64,000 bases of DNA from positions 1 through 64,000 of the forward strand of contig CANGNF010000001.1 in assembly GCA_947455205.1 (NCBI GenBank), in the 5' to 3' direction. Under the pieces are notes generated by a model. The model was not told the origin of the DNA, did not search any database, and was given only the letters and a program-made list of their open reading frames with translations. The position numbers and the translations under genes are program-made. Position 1 is the stretch's first letter. Every line of letters starts with the position of its first letter. The DNA is from Acetobacteraceae bacterium. Its GTDB lineage: Bacteria > Pseudomonadota > Alphaproteobacteria > Acetobacterales > Acetobacteraceae. Of this stretch, positions 39,897 to 48,605 are shown piece after piece.

Positions 39897-40292
39897 CTAG
39901 ACCGGGGTGAACATGGTGGCCGGCGGCGAGCCTTCCTGCGTCGGCTTGAACACCACCTTCACCTTCTGGCCGATCTTCAGGCTGTCCAGGTCGCAATCGA
40001 CGATGTTGGTGAACAGGCGCGGGCCCTCATCCAGCTCGACATAGGCCACCGAGAACGGCTCCTTGGTCCGCATGACCGTGAAGCTGTAGATCGTGCCGGT
40101 GCCCTTGGCCTCGACCAATTCCACATTCGGGGAAAGGGTGAAGGGCGAGCAGCCGCGCGGGTAGAAGAAGTGCTTGTTGGTGTCCTTGCACAGACCGATC
40201 AGCAGCCGGCCTTCGCTGGCGGCGTCGAAGTAGGGCTTGTTGGTCGGGTCGACCTGGATCGCCATCAGCTTGCGGTTAGAGGCGGGGGTCAT
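39897..40292 (-). CDS. DUF35 OB-fold protein (partner of thiolase-fold enzyme)
   Basis: A 131-residue DUF35 protein: N-terminal helix, rubredoxin-like knuckle region, OB-fold (GTIYSFTVMRTKEPFSVAYVEL, then IGQKVKVVF). DUF35 proteins bind acyl-CoA and form tight complexes with thiolases, HMG-CoA synthases or steroid-aldolase Ltp2. The zinc ribbon is degenerate: only one Cys remains from each CxxC pair (LCKDTNKHFFYPRGC), so zinc is probably not bound. The start at 40292 is five bases after the thiolase-fold stop, which points to one complex of the two products. A longer upstream frame would overlap the thiolase-fold gene and lacks family similarity. Confidence 0.85.
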   Translation of the reverse strand: MTPASNRKLMAIQVDPTNKPYFDAASEGRLLIGLCKDTNKHFFYPRGCSPFTLSPNVELVEAKGTGTIYSFTVMRTKEPFSVAYVELDEGPRLFTNIVDCDLDSLKIGQKVKVVFKPTQEGSPPATMFTPV

Positions 40293-40297
40293 GGGCG

Positions 40298-41470
40298 TTA
40301 CTCCCGTTCCATGATGAGGGTGGCGCTGCCGTGCCGGGTGCCGAGCAACCCGCCAGTGCCGTGGGCGAGCACGAGGGAATGGTCCTTCACCTGCACCGCC
40401 GGGTGGGCCTCGCCACGGGCCTGGCGGACGGCCTCGATCACCTTGGTGATGCCGCCGCGGTTGGCCGGGTGGTTGTTGCACAACCCGCCGCCATCCGTGT
40501 TGAAGGGCAGCTTGCCGACGCCGGAGATCAGGTTGCCGTCGCTGACGAAGGCGCCGCCCTTGCCCTTCTCGCAGAAGCCAAGGTCTTCCAGCTGGCAGAG
40601 CACCGTGATGGTGAAGCTGTCATAGATGCTGGCGTACTTGATGTCGGACGGCTTGACGCCGGCTTCCTCGAAGGCGCGGGCGCCGGAGAAGCGGGCGCCG
40701 CTGTAGGTCAGGTCGATGTAGCCGCCGGCTTGGTTCTTCGTCGCCTCGCCAGCGCCGATCACCTTTACCAGCGGGCGCTTCAGCGACTTCGCGATCTCCG
40801 GGCTGGCCACGATCAGCGCGCCGCCGCCATCGGTGATGACGCAGCAGTCCAGCCGGTGCAGCGGGTCCGAGATCATCGGGCTGTTCACCACGTCCTCGAC
40901 CGTCACGACCTTGCGCAGCTTGGCGTGCGGGTTGTGCTGGGCGTGGTGGCTGGCGGCCACCTTGATCCAGGCGAGCTGCTCGGAGGTGGTGCCGAACTCG
41001 TACATGTGGCGCATGGCCACTATGGCGTAGGCATTGGCCACGGTGCGGCCATAGACCATCTCGAAGGGGTCGTCCGGCACGTTGACGCCCCAGGTGCGGG
41101 GCGCGGTGCCGGTGGCCATCGCCTCGCTGGCCGGGCGGCCCGCCAGGGTGATGAGCACGCAGGAAGCGCGGCCCAGCGCGATGGCCTGGATGGCGTGGGC
41201 CACGTGCAGCAGGTAGCTGCTGCCGCCGACATCGGTGCTGTCGATGAAGCGCAGCTTGGTGAAGCCCAGGTAGTCCGCGATGTTCAGCGGGCCGAGGCCG
41301 GGCGCGTCGCCGGCGCAGATGTAGCCGTCGATGTCGTCCTTGCTGAGGCCGGCATCCTGCAGCGCGCCCCAGGCGACTTCCGCGTGAAGCTGCGAGACCG
41401 ATTTGTCGCTGGCCAGCCTGGTCGGGTGCTCATAGGCCCCGACGATGTAGCCCTTGCCCTTGATACTCAT
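40298..41470 (-). CDS. Thiolase-fold protein without catalytic cysteines (Ltp2/SCP2-thiolase-like, predicted aldolase)
   Basis: A 390-residue protein of the SCP2-thiolase/lipid-transfer branch. The position of the nucleophilic Cys in true thiolases reads DVGGSSYLL (about residues 80-88), and the second Cys near the C-terminus reads AHGTGGLLG; only the catalytic His remains (NNHP, H334). Thiolytic cleavage is therefore unlikely. Members of this branch such as Ltp2 are retro-aldolases that need a DUF35 partner, and such a partner is encoded five bases downstream. YDSFT (Y283) is in a motif typical of the branch. It may cleave a beta-hydroxyacyl-CoA. A good GAAGGAA ribosome site precedes the ATG. 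Confidence 0.82.
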   Translation of the reverse strand: MSIKGKGYIVGAYEHPTRLASDKSVSQLHAEVAWGALQDAGLSKDDIDGYICAGDAPGLGPLNIADYLGFTKLRFIDSTDVGGSSYLLHVAHAIQAIALGRASCVLITLAGRPASEAMATGTAPRTWGVNVPDDPFEMVYGRTVANAYAIVAMRHMYEFGTTSEQLAWIKVAASHHAQHNPHAKLRKVVTVEDVVNSPMISDPLHRLDCCVITDGGGALIVASPEIAKSLKRPLVKVIGAGEATKNQAGGYIDLTYSGARFSGARAFEEAGVKPSDIKYASIYDSFTITVLCQLEDLGFCEKGKGGAFVSDGNLISGVGKLPFNTDGGGLCNNHPANRGGITKVIEAVRQARGEAHPAVQVKDHSLVLAHGTGGLLGTRHGSATLIMERE

Positions 41471-41538
41471 GCGTTCCTTCCCGAAAGCGGTTGGAACGCA
41501 GGGTTTCTTGAAGGGGCGCGGGCGTCAAGCCGGGCGCC

Positions 41539-42858
41539 TCAGCTGGCGCTGGCGAAGAGCTTGCCGGTCAGCTTGCTGTCCTGGCTGCCCAGCAGCACCG
41601 ATTCCACCAGGGTCTTGGCCGCGGCCTCCCCCAGGCTGGATCCGGCAAAGCTGCGGAACTTGGCCACCGCCTCGGTCTCGCTCATCGGCGCCTCGGGGTC
41701 GCCCAGCACCGGCTCGGCGCGGGCGCTCAGCGTGCCGTCGCTCATTTCCAGCGTCAGATGGGCTGCGCGGCGGCCGGCGGCGGTATAGGCGGAGTCCTCG
41801 ATCACCTCGATCCGCGACTCCAGGGCGCGGATGCGCGGGTCGCCCAGCGCGGTCTCGTTGAACGCATCCGGGTCCAGGTTGCCGCGGGCCAGGGCGGCGG
41901 CGCAGGCCCAGCTGAGGCTGAACTGCGCGGCGATGCTGGTGCGGGGCGAGCGACCGCCGCAGTACTGGATCGCCTCGCCATAGGTGACCAGCTTGATGCT
42001 GCGGACCGCCTCCAGCCGGTAGCCGACCGAGGGGTGCAGCCGCAGCGCCGCGGCGGCACCGTAATGGGTGTGGCGCACGCCGGCATAGGGCTTCAGGTAG
42101 CCTTCCGCGAGCAGCCAGCGGCCGGGGCCGGTGTACACAGCGGGTTCCGGCTTCGGCGCCACGAAGGCGCGGGCGCCGTCCAGCGCATCGGCCGGGGCGT
42201 CCAGCCCGGCCTCGCCGCTGGCGGCGGCCATCAGCCCCAGCAGCACGGCGTGGCTGGCGTAGCTGTTGCGGCCATCCATGCCCGCGGTGATGGGGGCGTA
42301 GAGCGAGAGCGGGATCTGGCAGGCGGCCAGGCGCACGGCGCGGGCGGCGGTGGCGCGGCTGCCGCCGGCGATGCGCGCGGCGGCGGCGGCGGCGCCCAGC
42401 GCGTGCCAGCTGCCATCCACGTGCAGGCCGGGGGCGATGCGCCAGACCTCGCCGGCGCGGGCGCCGACCTCATAGCCCAGGGCGTAGACGGTCACGGCCT
42501 CGCCCAGCGTCAGCTTGCCGGCCTCCAGCGCCGCCAGCACCAGGGCGGCGACGGGCAGGCCGGGGCGGCCATGGCTGCGGGCCAGGCCGTCATTCGCCTC
42601 GTCCCAGCACATGGCGGCGCCCAGCACCGAGGCGGCGCCGCCGAGTGACAAGGGCGGGGTGCGGCCGGGCAGGCGGATGCTGCCGGGCATCCAGGTGGCG
42701 GTGGCGCCGGCCAGCTGGCGGGTGCGGCCGTAGCGCATGCCCGACAGCGCGCAGCCCAGGCTGTCCAGCAGCAGCAGCCGCGCCTTGCGGCCGATCAGCG
42801 CCGAATCCGGGCCGTCCCAGGCCCAGTCCACCACATCCGAGAAATCCAGCGCGGTCAT
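41539..42858 (-). CDS. MmgE/PrpD-family protein (2-methylcitrate dehydratase-like)
   Basis: A 439-residue protein of the MmgE/PrpD fold, which includes 2-methylcitrate dehydratase, aconitate decarboxylase and other hydro-lyases without iron-sulfur cluster. Typical parts are LLLDSLGCALSGMRYG at the start, an ANDGLARSHGRPG segment (usually D-x-x-x-x-x-HP-G) around residues 88-100, and GVRHTHYGAAAALRL in the helical domain. No prpB or prpC genes are present, so methylcitrate metabolism is not indicated; the substrate is another hydroxy or unsaturated acid. It lies 15 bases after a Bug stop and 68 before the thiolase-fold gene, within one probable operon. Confidence 0.8.
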   Translation of the reverse strand: MTALDFSDVVDWAWDGPDSALIGRKARLLLLDSLGCALSGMRYGRTRQLAGATATWMPGSIRLPGRTPPLSLGGAASVLGAAMCWDEANDGLARSHGRPGLPVAALVLAALEAGKLTLGEAVTVYALGYEVGARAGEVWRIAPGLHVDGSWHALGAAAAAARIAGGSRATAARAVRLAACQIPLSLYAPITAGMDGRNSYASHAVLLGLMAAASGEAGLDAPADALDGARAFVAPKPEPAVYTGPGRWLLAEGYLKPYAGVRHTHYGAAAALRLHPSVGYRLEAVRSIKLVTYGEAIQYCGGRSPRTSIAAQFSLSWACAAALARGNLDPDAFNETALGDPRIRALESRIEVIEDSAYTAAGRRAAHLTLEMSDGTLSARAEPVLGDPEAPMSETEAVAKFRSFAGSSLGEAAAKTLVESVLLGSQDSKLTGKLFASAS

Positions 42859-42873
42859 GTTCTGTCCTGATAC

Positions 42874-43863
42874 CTATTCGGCGCGGGCGCCGGAGCGGCG
42901 CACCAGGTCCTGCCATTGGCGTTGTTCCCGGCGCAGCCGGGCGAGCAGGTCGGGCCGGCTGTCCGGCATTGGGTCGGCGGCGCGGTCCGCCAGTAGCTGG
43001 ATGAAGGCCGGGCGGGCGATGGCGGCGCGGATGGCGGCGTCCAGCGTGGCCAGGATCGGCTCCGGCGTGTCCTTGTGGGCGTAGACGGCGTACCAGGCGT
43101 CGGCGTCGTAGCCGGGCAGGGTTTCCGCCACGGTGGGTACATCGGGGAAGGCGCGGCTGCGCTGGGGCGAGGTGACCGCCAGCGCCCGCAGCGAGCCGGC
43201 GCGGACATGCTGGCCGGAGGTCGCGACCGCGTCCAGCCCCAGCACAAGTTGCCCGGCGATCAGGTCGGTCAGCATCAGGGAGGAGCCGCGATACCCGACA
43301 TGGGTCAGCTCCACCCCTGCCATGAAGCGCATCAGCTCGCCGGACATGTGGGCATAGGACCCCACGCCTGGTGAACCAAAGGTCAGGATGCCCGGCTGTG
43401 CCTTCGCCCGGGCCAGAATGTCGGCCAGCGAGGCGCCGGCGGTCAGTGTGGGGTTGCCGACGACGAAGTTCGGCTGCTTGGCCAGCACCGCCAGGGGGAT
43501 GAAGTCGTTGTCGGGGTCGTAGGCCAGGTTGCGGTACAGCGCGCTGTTCATGGTGGTCATGCCCTGGCTGGCCACCAGCAGGGTGTGGCCATCGGCCGGG
43601 GCGCGGCTGACCGCCTCGCCGGCGATGTTGCCGCCGCCACCCGGGCGGTTCTCCACGACCACGGTCTGGCCGAGCGAGGCGCCCAGCGGCTCGGCGATGG
43701 CTCGAGCCAGGATGTCGGTGATGCCACCGGGGGCGAAGGGCAGCACCAACCGCAGCGGGCGGGTCGGCCGCCAGGGCTGCGCCCATGCCGGTGCCGCTGC
43801 CATGCCCAGCAGTGCCGCGGCCGCCAGCGTGCCGCGCCGGCCCATGCTGCGTGATGCGGCCAT
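42874..43863 (-). CDS. Bug/TctC-family periplasmic solute-binding protein
   Basis: A 329-residue Bug receptor with signal peptide MAASRSMGRRGTLAAAALLGMAAAPAWA. Motifs are PFAPGGITDILA, VVVENRPGGGGN, APADGHTLLVA and HVGYRGSSLMLTD. A GGGAG site ten bases ahead supports the ATG at 43863; a second ATG at MGRRG is possible. It is the first gene of the Bug/PrpD/thiolase-fold/DUF35 run. The receptor presumably brings in the acid that those enzymes break down. Confidence 0.85.
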   Translation of the reverse strand: MAASRSMGRRGTLAAAALLGMAAAPAWAQPWRPTRPLRLVLPFAPGGITDILARAIAEPLGASLGQTVVVENRPGGGGNIAGEAVSRAPADGHTLLVASQGMTTMNSALYRNLAYDPDNDFIPLAVLAKQPNFVVGNPTLTAGASLADILARAKAQPGILTFGSPGVGSYAHMSGELMRFMAGVELTHVGYRGSSLMLTDLIAGQLVLGLDAVATSGQHVRAGSLRALAVTSPQRSRAFPDVPTVAETLPGYDADAWYAVYAHKDTPEPILATLDAAIRAAIARPAFIQLLADRAADPMPDSRPDLLARLRREQRQWQDLVRRSGARAE

Positions 43864-43942
43864 GCGGCCGTGCTCCCTTGCCTGAAGTGGCTGGTATTCC
43901 TGGGAAGCCCGGCGGGGTCAACGGCCTCGCGAGGTCTGCCGG

Positions 43943-44182
43943 CTAGAAGCCCCGGCCGTTGTAGCCGGGGAACGGCTCCGGCGCCGGGTTGGCCGGGCCG
44001 GGGGTGGGTTCCAGCGGCACCCAGGGCAGCACCCGGGGCGGGCCGGCATAGCTGGCGCTGGCCAGGTGGCTGTCCCGCACCAGGCGGTTGCCGGTTGGCT
44101 CGGTGCCGGCGATGGGCGGCAGCTGCGTCGGGGGTTGGGCGCAGGCGGCCAGCAGGCTGGCGCAGGCGAGGGCGAGGCGCAT
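43943..44182 (-). CDS. Small proline-rich lipoprotein of unknown function
   Basis: A 79-residue protein with a lipoprotein signal: MRLALACASLLAAC, where the last Cys fits the lipobox (LLAAC). The mature part is about 66 residues, rich in proline and glycine (PLEPTPGPANPAPEPFPGYN). A strong GGAAGGAAG site precedes the ATG. It should be anchored in the outer or inner membrane. No known family. It lies 79 bp upstream of the Bug gene on the same strand and is divergent from the SelD fusion gene, with 72 bp between the starts. Confidence 0.6.
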   Translation of the reverse strand: MRLALACASLLAACAQPPTQLPPIAGTEPTGNRLVRDSHLASASYAGPPRVLPWVPLEPTPGPANPAPEPFPGYNGRGF

Positions 44183-44254
44183 GGACGGCTTCCTTCCGCT
44201 GGGCGATAGGGAGGGGCGGCGACCGCCGCGGCTTCATTCAGGGGTATCCGGGTA

Positions 44255-46354
44255 ATGCAGAAGCCCGAGGGTCCGTTCCGCGACCTGGTGCTGGTGGGCG
44301 GCGGCCATGCCCATCTGGGCGTGCTGCGGCGCTGGGGCATGCGGCCGGAGCCGGGGGCGCGGCTGACCCTGGTGGCGCGGGAGACCCTGGCGACCTATTC
44401 CGGCATGGTCCCCGGCGTGGTCGCCGGGCTGCACGTGGCGGCCGAGGCGCAGCTGGACCTGCGCGAGCTGGCGCGCCAGGCCGGCGCCCGGCTGATCCAC
44501 GCGGAGGCCGAGGGGCTGGACCTGGCAGCGCGGCGCGTACTGCTGCGCGGCCGGCCGCCACTGCGCTTCGACGTGCTGTCGCTGGATGTCGGCGCCGCCC
44601 CGCGGCTGGAGGTGCCGGGCGCCGCCGAGCACGCGCTGCCGGTCTGGCCGCTGGACGGCATGCTGGCGCGGGTGCAGGCGGCGCTGGCGGCCGGCCCGGC
44701 GCCGCTGGTGGTGGTGGGCGGCGGGGCCGGCGGCGTGGAACTGGCGCTGGCGCTGCGGACCAGGCTGGGGCCGGCGGTGGGCATCTCGCTGTGCCATGGC
44801 GGCGCGCTGCTGCCCGGCCATGGCGCCGGGGCGCGGCGGTTGGCGGAAGCCATGCTGGCCCAGCGCGGCATCGGCCTGCGCGCCGGCGCGGTGGAACGGG
44901 TGGAAGCCGGCGCCGTGCTGCTGGCGGATGGCTGGCGCGAGCCGGCCGGGCTGGTGCTGTGGGCCACCGGCGCGGCGCCGATCTCCTGGCTGCGGGACAG
45001 CGGCCTGGCGCTGGATGCGCGCGGCTTCGTTGCGGTGCTGCCGACCTTGCAGAGTACCTCCCACCCCATGGTCTTCGCGGCCGGGGATTGCGCCACGGTG
45101 CTGGCACATCTGCGGCCCAAGGCGGGGGTCTATGCCGTGCGGCAGGGGCCGCCGCTGGCCGCCAACCTGGGCCGGGCGCTGCGCGGGCAGGCGCCGCGCG
45201 ACTTCAGGCCGCAGCGGCGCGCGTTGTTTTTGCTGAACGGGGCCGATGGCACGGCGGTGGCCAGCTACGGCCCGCTGGCGGCGCGCGGCGACTGGGCCTG
45301 GCGCTGGAAGAAGTGGATCGACCTGCGCTGGATGGCCCGGCTGAAGGCGCCGATCCCGGCCATGGCGCCGGCGGCCCCGGCCATGGCGCCGATGCGCTGC
45401 GCCGGCTGCGCCGCCAAGGTGCCGGGGCCGGTGCTGGCGCGGGTGATGGCGCGGCTTTCACCCGGCGCGGCGCCGCAGGACACCGCGGAACTGCCGCTGC
45501 CGCTGGGCGCCCGGGCGGTGCAGACCGTGGACATGTTCCGCGTGCCGGTGGACGACCTTTGGCTGGCCGGGCGCATCACGGCGGCGCATGCGCTGGGGGA
45601 CCTGCACGCCAGCGGGGCGCGGCCGGTCGCGGCGCTGGCCATGGCCCAGCTGCCCCCCGCCGCGCCGCCACTGCTGGAGGAAGACCTGTTCCAGCTGCTG
45701 GCCGGCGCCGCCAGCGTGCTGGGCCCGGCGGGGGCGCCCATTCTGGGCGGCCATAGCGCGGAGGGGCTGGAGACGGCGCTCGGCTTCGCGTTGACCGGGG
45801 TGGCGACGGGCGGCGTCGGCAAGGGCGGCCTGCGCGTGGGCGATGCGCTGGTGCTGACCAAGCCGCTGGGTACCGGCGTGGTGCTGGCCGGCGCCATGCA
45901 GGGCCTGGCCGAGCCAGCCTGGGTGGAGGCCGCGCTGGCTAGCATGCAGCGCGATGCCGGCGGCGCCGCCGCCATATTGCGGGCGCATGGCGCGGTGGCC
46001 TGCACGGATGTGACCGGCTTCGGCCTGGCCGGGCACCTGGGGGAGATGTGCGCGGCATCCGGCCTCGGCGCGCGGGTGCGGCTGCTGCCGGCGCTGCCGG
46101 GGGCCGTGGCGCTGCTGGCGAAGGGCGTGCGCAGCACCGCGCATGGCGGCAACCTGGCCTATGCCGCCGGCGCCTGGCTGGAACGCGAGCCGCCACCGCT
46201 GGCGCTGGACCCGCAGACCACCGGGCCGTTGCTGGCCGGGGTGCCCCAGGCGCAGGCCGCGGCCTGCGTCGCCGCGCTGCACGCGGCCGGGGAGGCGGGG
46301 GCGGCGGTGATCGGCAAGGTGGTGGCGGGCGGGCCGCGCCTTCGCTTCGACTGA
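44255..46354 (+). CDS. selD: Fusion of FAD/NAD(P)-dependent oxidoreductase and selenide, water dikinase (SelD)
   Basis: A 699-residue two-domain protein. Residues 1 to about 365 are an NADH-dehydrogenase-like flavoprotein: FAD motif LVLVGGGHAHLGV, second dinucleotide motif LVVVGGGAGGVEL (near 151-163), and FAAGDCATV. Residues about 380-699 are SelD, which makes selenophosphate from selenide and ATP. The catalytic Cys is C385 in AGCAAK with Lys388; the second Cys of the usual GCGCK is Ala. Further SelD motifs are TVDMFRVPVDD, AHALGDLHASG and VTGFGLAGHLGEM. This fusion is known from other proteobacteria. No selA, selB or mnmH gene is in the window, so the use of the selenophosphate is open. Confidence 0.88.
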   Translation: MQKPEGPFRDLVLVGGGHAHLGVLRRWGMRPEPGARLTLVARETLATYSGMVPGVVAGLHVAAEAQLDLRELARQAGARLIHAEAEGLDLAARRVLLRGRPPLRFDVLSLDVGAAPRLEVPGAAEHALPVWPLDGMLARVQAALAAGPAPLVVVGGGAGGVELALALRTRLGPAVGISLCHGGALLPGHGAGARRLAEAMLAQRGIGLRAGAVERVEAGAVLLADGWREPAGLVLWATGAAPISWLRDSGLALDARGFVAVLPTLQSTSHPMVFAAGDCATVLAHLRPKAGVYAVRQGPPLAANLGRALRGQAPRDFRPQRRALFLLNGADGTAVASYGPLAARGDWAWRWKKWIDLRWMARLKAPIPAMAPAAPAMAPMRCAGCAAKVPGPVLARVMARLSPGAAPQDTAELPLPLGARAVQTVDMFRVPVDDLWLAGRITAAHALGDLHASGARPVAALAMAQLPPAAPPLLEEDLFQLLAGAASVLGPAGAPILGGHSAEGLETALGFALTGVATGGVGKGGLRVGDALVLTKPLGTGVVLAGAMQGLAEPAWVEAALASMQRDAGGAAAILRAHGAVACTDVTGFGLAGHLGEMCAASGLGARVRLLPALPGAVALLAKGVRSTAHGGNLAYAAGAWLEREPPPLALDPQTTGPLLAGVPQAQAAACVAALHAAGEAGAAVIGKVVAGGPRLRFD

Positions 46355-46423
46355 GTCTGACCCACGGGACGCTTTGCAAGCCGCTGTTGCCGCTGCGTCA
46401 ATCCTTTGCCGGCGGGGCCGCCG

Positions 46424-46453
46424 TTGACAGGCCTTGGTGCCAGCCGCGAGGAT
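46424..46453 (+). promoter_or_regulatory. Putative sigma70-type promoter of the beta-oxidation operon
   Basis: A perfect TTGACA at 46424-46429 is followed after 18 bases by GAGGAT (3 of 6 matches to TATAAT). The start of transcription would be near 46460, leaving a leader of about 40 bases before the ATG at 46503. The whole gap 46355-46502 contains nothing else identifiable. Confidence 0.4.
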
Positions 46454-46502
46454 GCGGCACCCGCGACGGTTGTAACGTTCGCGCACGGAGAGGAACGCAG
46501 TA

Positions 46503-48581
46503 ATGGCCCAGTTCGTCGAACACGCCTTCGATGGCGATGTGCATATCCTGCGCATTGCCAACCCGCCGGCCAACACGCTGCGGAACGAGGTGCGCGCCGG
46601 CCTGCTGGACGGGATCAAGGCCGCCAACAAGGAAGGCGCTCGCGCCATCGTCATCATCGGCAATGGCCGCGGCTATTCCGGCGGCGCCGAGATGACCGAG
46701 TTCGGCAAGCCGCGCCAGCCGCCTTCCCTGGTGGAAGTGTTCCAGGCCATGGAGGACAGCAAGGCCATCGTGGTGGCCGCCATCCACGGCTATGCGCTGG
46801 GCGGCGGGCTTGAGCTGGCGCTGGCCTGCCATGCGCGCGTCGCGGCCCCCGGCGCCCAGCTGGGCCTGCCGGAAGTGAAGCGCGGCTTCGTGCCCGGCGC
46901 CGGCGGCACGCAGCGGCTGCCGCGCCTGATCGGGCTGGAGGCGCTGAAGATCATCGTCTCGGGCGACCCGGTCAGCGGCACCACGGCGGGCAAGCTGGGC
47001 ATCGTGGACGCGGTGATCGACGGCGACCTGGAGAAGGGCGCGGTGACCTGGGCGCGGGCGCATGCCGGCGACAAGTTCACCATGGCCAAGTACCGCACCG
47101 ACAAGATCAGCGGCCAGGACATGGCGGCGTTCGATGACGCGGCGAAGAAGCTGCTGGCCCGCAGCCGTGGGCAGGAAAGCCCGCGCGGCTGCGTCGCCGC
47201 CGTGCGCGCCGCCTTCACCCTGCCGTTCGACGACGGGCTGCAGGTGGAGCGCGACCAGTTCGGCCAGCTGGTCCAGGGTGAGCAGAGCCACGCGCTGCGC
47301 CACATCTTCTTCGGCGAGCGCGAGGTTGCGCGCATCCCCGGCATGCCGGCGGACGTGAAGCCGCTGGCGGTGAACAAGCTGGTGGTGATCGGCGGCGGCA
47401 CCATGGGTGGCGGCATCGCCATGTCGGCGGCGAACCACGGCCTGGCTGTGACGATCGTGGAGACCAGCCAGGACGCGCTGGACAAGGGCCTGGCCCGCTG
47501 CGAGGCGAATTGGCAGCGCACCGTGGCCTCCGGCCGCCTGTCCCAGGCCGACTACGAGAAGCGCCGCGCCCTGCTGACCGGCAGCATCGACTTCGACGGC
47601 ACCGTCGCCCAGGCCGACCTGGTGATCGAGGCGGTGTACGAGAACATGGCGGTGAAGAAGGAGATCTTCGGCCGGCTGGACAAGGCGGCGCGCCCGGGCG
47701 TGATCCTGGCGTCCAATACCTCCACCCTGAACGTGGATGAGATCGCCTCCGCCACCACGCGGCCGGAACTGGTCTGCGGCATGCACTTCTTCAGCCCGGC
47801 CAACGTCATGCGGCTGCTGGAGATCGTGCGCGGGGCTAAGTCCAGCTGGGTCACCATCGCCACCGCGATGGATGTGGGCAAGCGCATCGGCAAGCTGAAC
47901 GTGGTCTGCGGCAACTGCGACGGCTTCGTCGGCAACCGCATGACCGGCAAGCGCGGCCCGCAGATCGAGAAGCTGCTGCTGGAAGGCTGCCTGCCCGCCG
48001 ATATCGACCGGGTGATGGAAGGCTACGGCATGGCGATGGGGCCGCTGGCCACCGGCGACCTGGCGGGGCTGGATATCGGCGCCGCCGTGCGCAAGGCGCG
48101 CGGCACCGTGGCGCCGGTGGCGGATGCCATCGTGGCGCAGGGCCGCTTCGGCCAGAAGACCGGCGCCGGCTACTACAAGTACGACGAGAAGCGCACCCGC
48201 CTGCCGGACCCGCTGGTGGAGCAGATCATCGTCGACCTGGCGGAGAAGATGCAGGTGCGTCGCCGCAAGATCGACGACCAGGAGATCATCGACCGGGTGA
48301 TGCTGCCGATGGTCAACGAGGGCGCGCGCATCCTGGAGGAAGGCATCGCCTACCGCCCGATCGATATCGACGTGATCTTCTGCAACGGCTTCGGCTGGCC
48401 CGCCTTCCGCGGTGGCCCGATGTTCTGGGCGGACCGCCAGGGCCTGGCGGTGGTAGCCGAGAAGCTGGCGAAGTACGCGGCCGAGACCAACGACCCCAAC
48501 CTGAAGCCGTGCCAGCTGATCCTGGACCTGGCGGCCAAGGGCGGCACCTTCGCGGGCATGACCGGCGCGGCGAAGATCTGA
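46503..48581 (+). CDS. Bifunctional enoyl-CoA hydratase/3-hydroxyacyl-CoA dehydrogenase (FadJ/PimF-like)
   Basis: A 692-residue beta-oxidation enzyme. The N-terminal crotonase domain has both catalytic glutamates (E104 in GGGLELAL, E124 in LPEVKRGFVPGAGG). The NAD-binding domain starts at VIGGGTMGGGI (near 295), with the catalytic His in GMHFFSPANVM and FVGNRM at the end of the Rossmann fold, then two C-terminal helical domains. It performs the hydration and oxidation steps of acyl-CoA breakdown. It is the first of three genes followed by two acyl-CoA dehydrogenases, an arrangement like pimF-pimC-pimD of dicarboxylic-acid oxidation. No thiolase is present in the run. Confidence 0.9.
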   Translation: MAQFVEHAFDGDVHILRIANPPANTLRNEVRAGLLDGIKAANKEGARAIVIIGNGRGYSGGAEMTEFGKPRQPPSLVEVFQAMEDSKAIVVAAIHGYALGGGLELALACHARVAAPGAQLGLPEVKRGFVPGAGGTQRLPRLIGLEALKIIVSGDPVSGTTAGKLGIVDAVIDGDLEKGAVTWARAHAGDKFTMAKYRTDKISGQDMAAFDDAAKKLLARSRGQESPRGCVAAVRAAFTLPFDDGLQVERDQFGQLVQGEQSHALRHIFFGEREVARIPGMPADVKPLAVNKLVVIGGGTMGGGIAMSAANHGLAVTIVETSQDALDKGLARCEANWQRTVASGRLSQADYEKRRALLTGSIDFDGTVAQADLVIEAVYENMAVKKEIFGRLDKAARPGVILASNTSTLNVDEIASATTRPELVCGMHFFSPANVMRLLEIVRGAKSSWVTIATAMDVGKRIGKLNVVCGNCDGFVGNRMTGKRGPQIEKLLLEGCLPADIDRVMEGYGMAMGPLATGDLAGLDIGAAVRKARGTVAPVADAIVAQGRFGQKTGAGYYKYDEKRTRLPDPLVEQIIVDLAEKMQVRRRKIDDQEIIDRVMLPMVNEGARILEEGIAYRPIDIDVIFCNGFGWPAFRGGPMFWADRQGLAVVAEKLAKYAAETNDPNLKPCQLILDLAAKGGTFAGMTGAAKI

Positions 48582-48605
48582 CGCCTTCACACGGGAGCAA
48601 GGCAC

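Noticed and set aside
40298-41470. Assignment as acetyl-CoA acetyltransferase
   Set aside because: Both cysteines needed for the thiolase reaction are missing at their usual positions.
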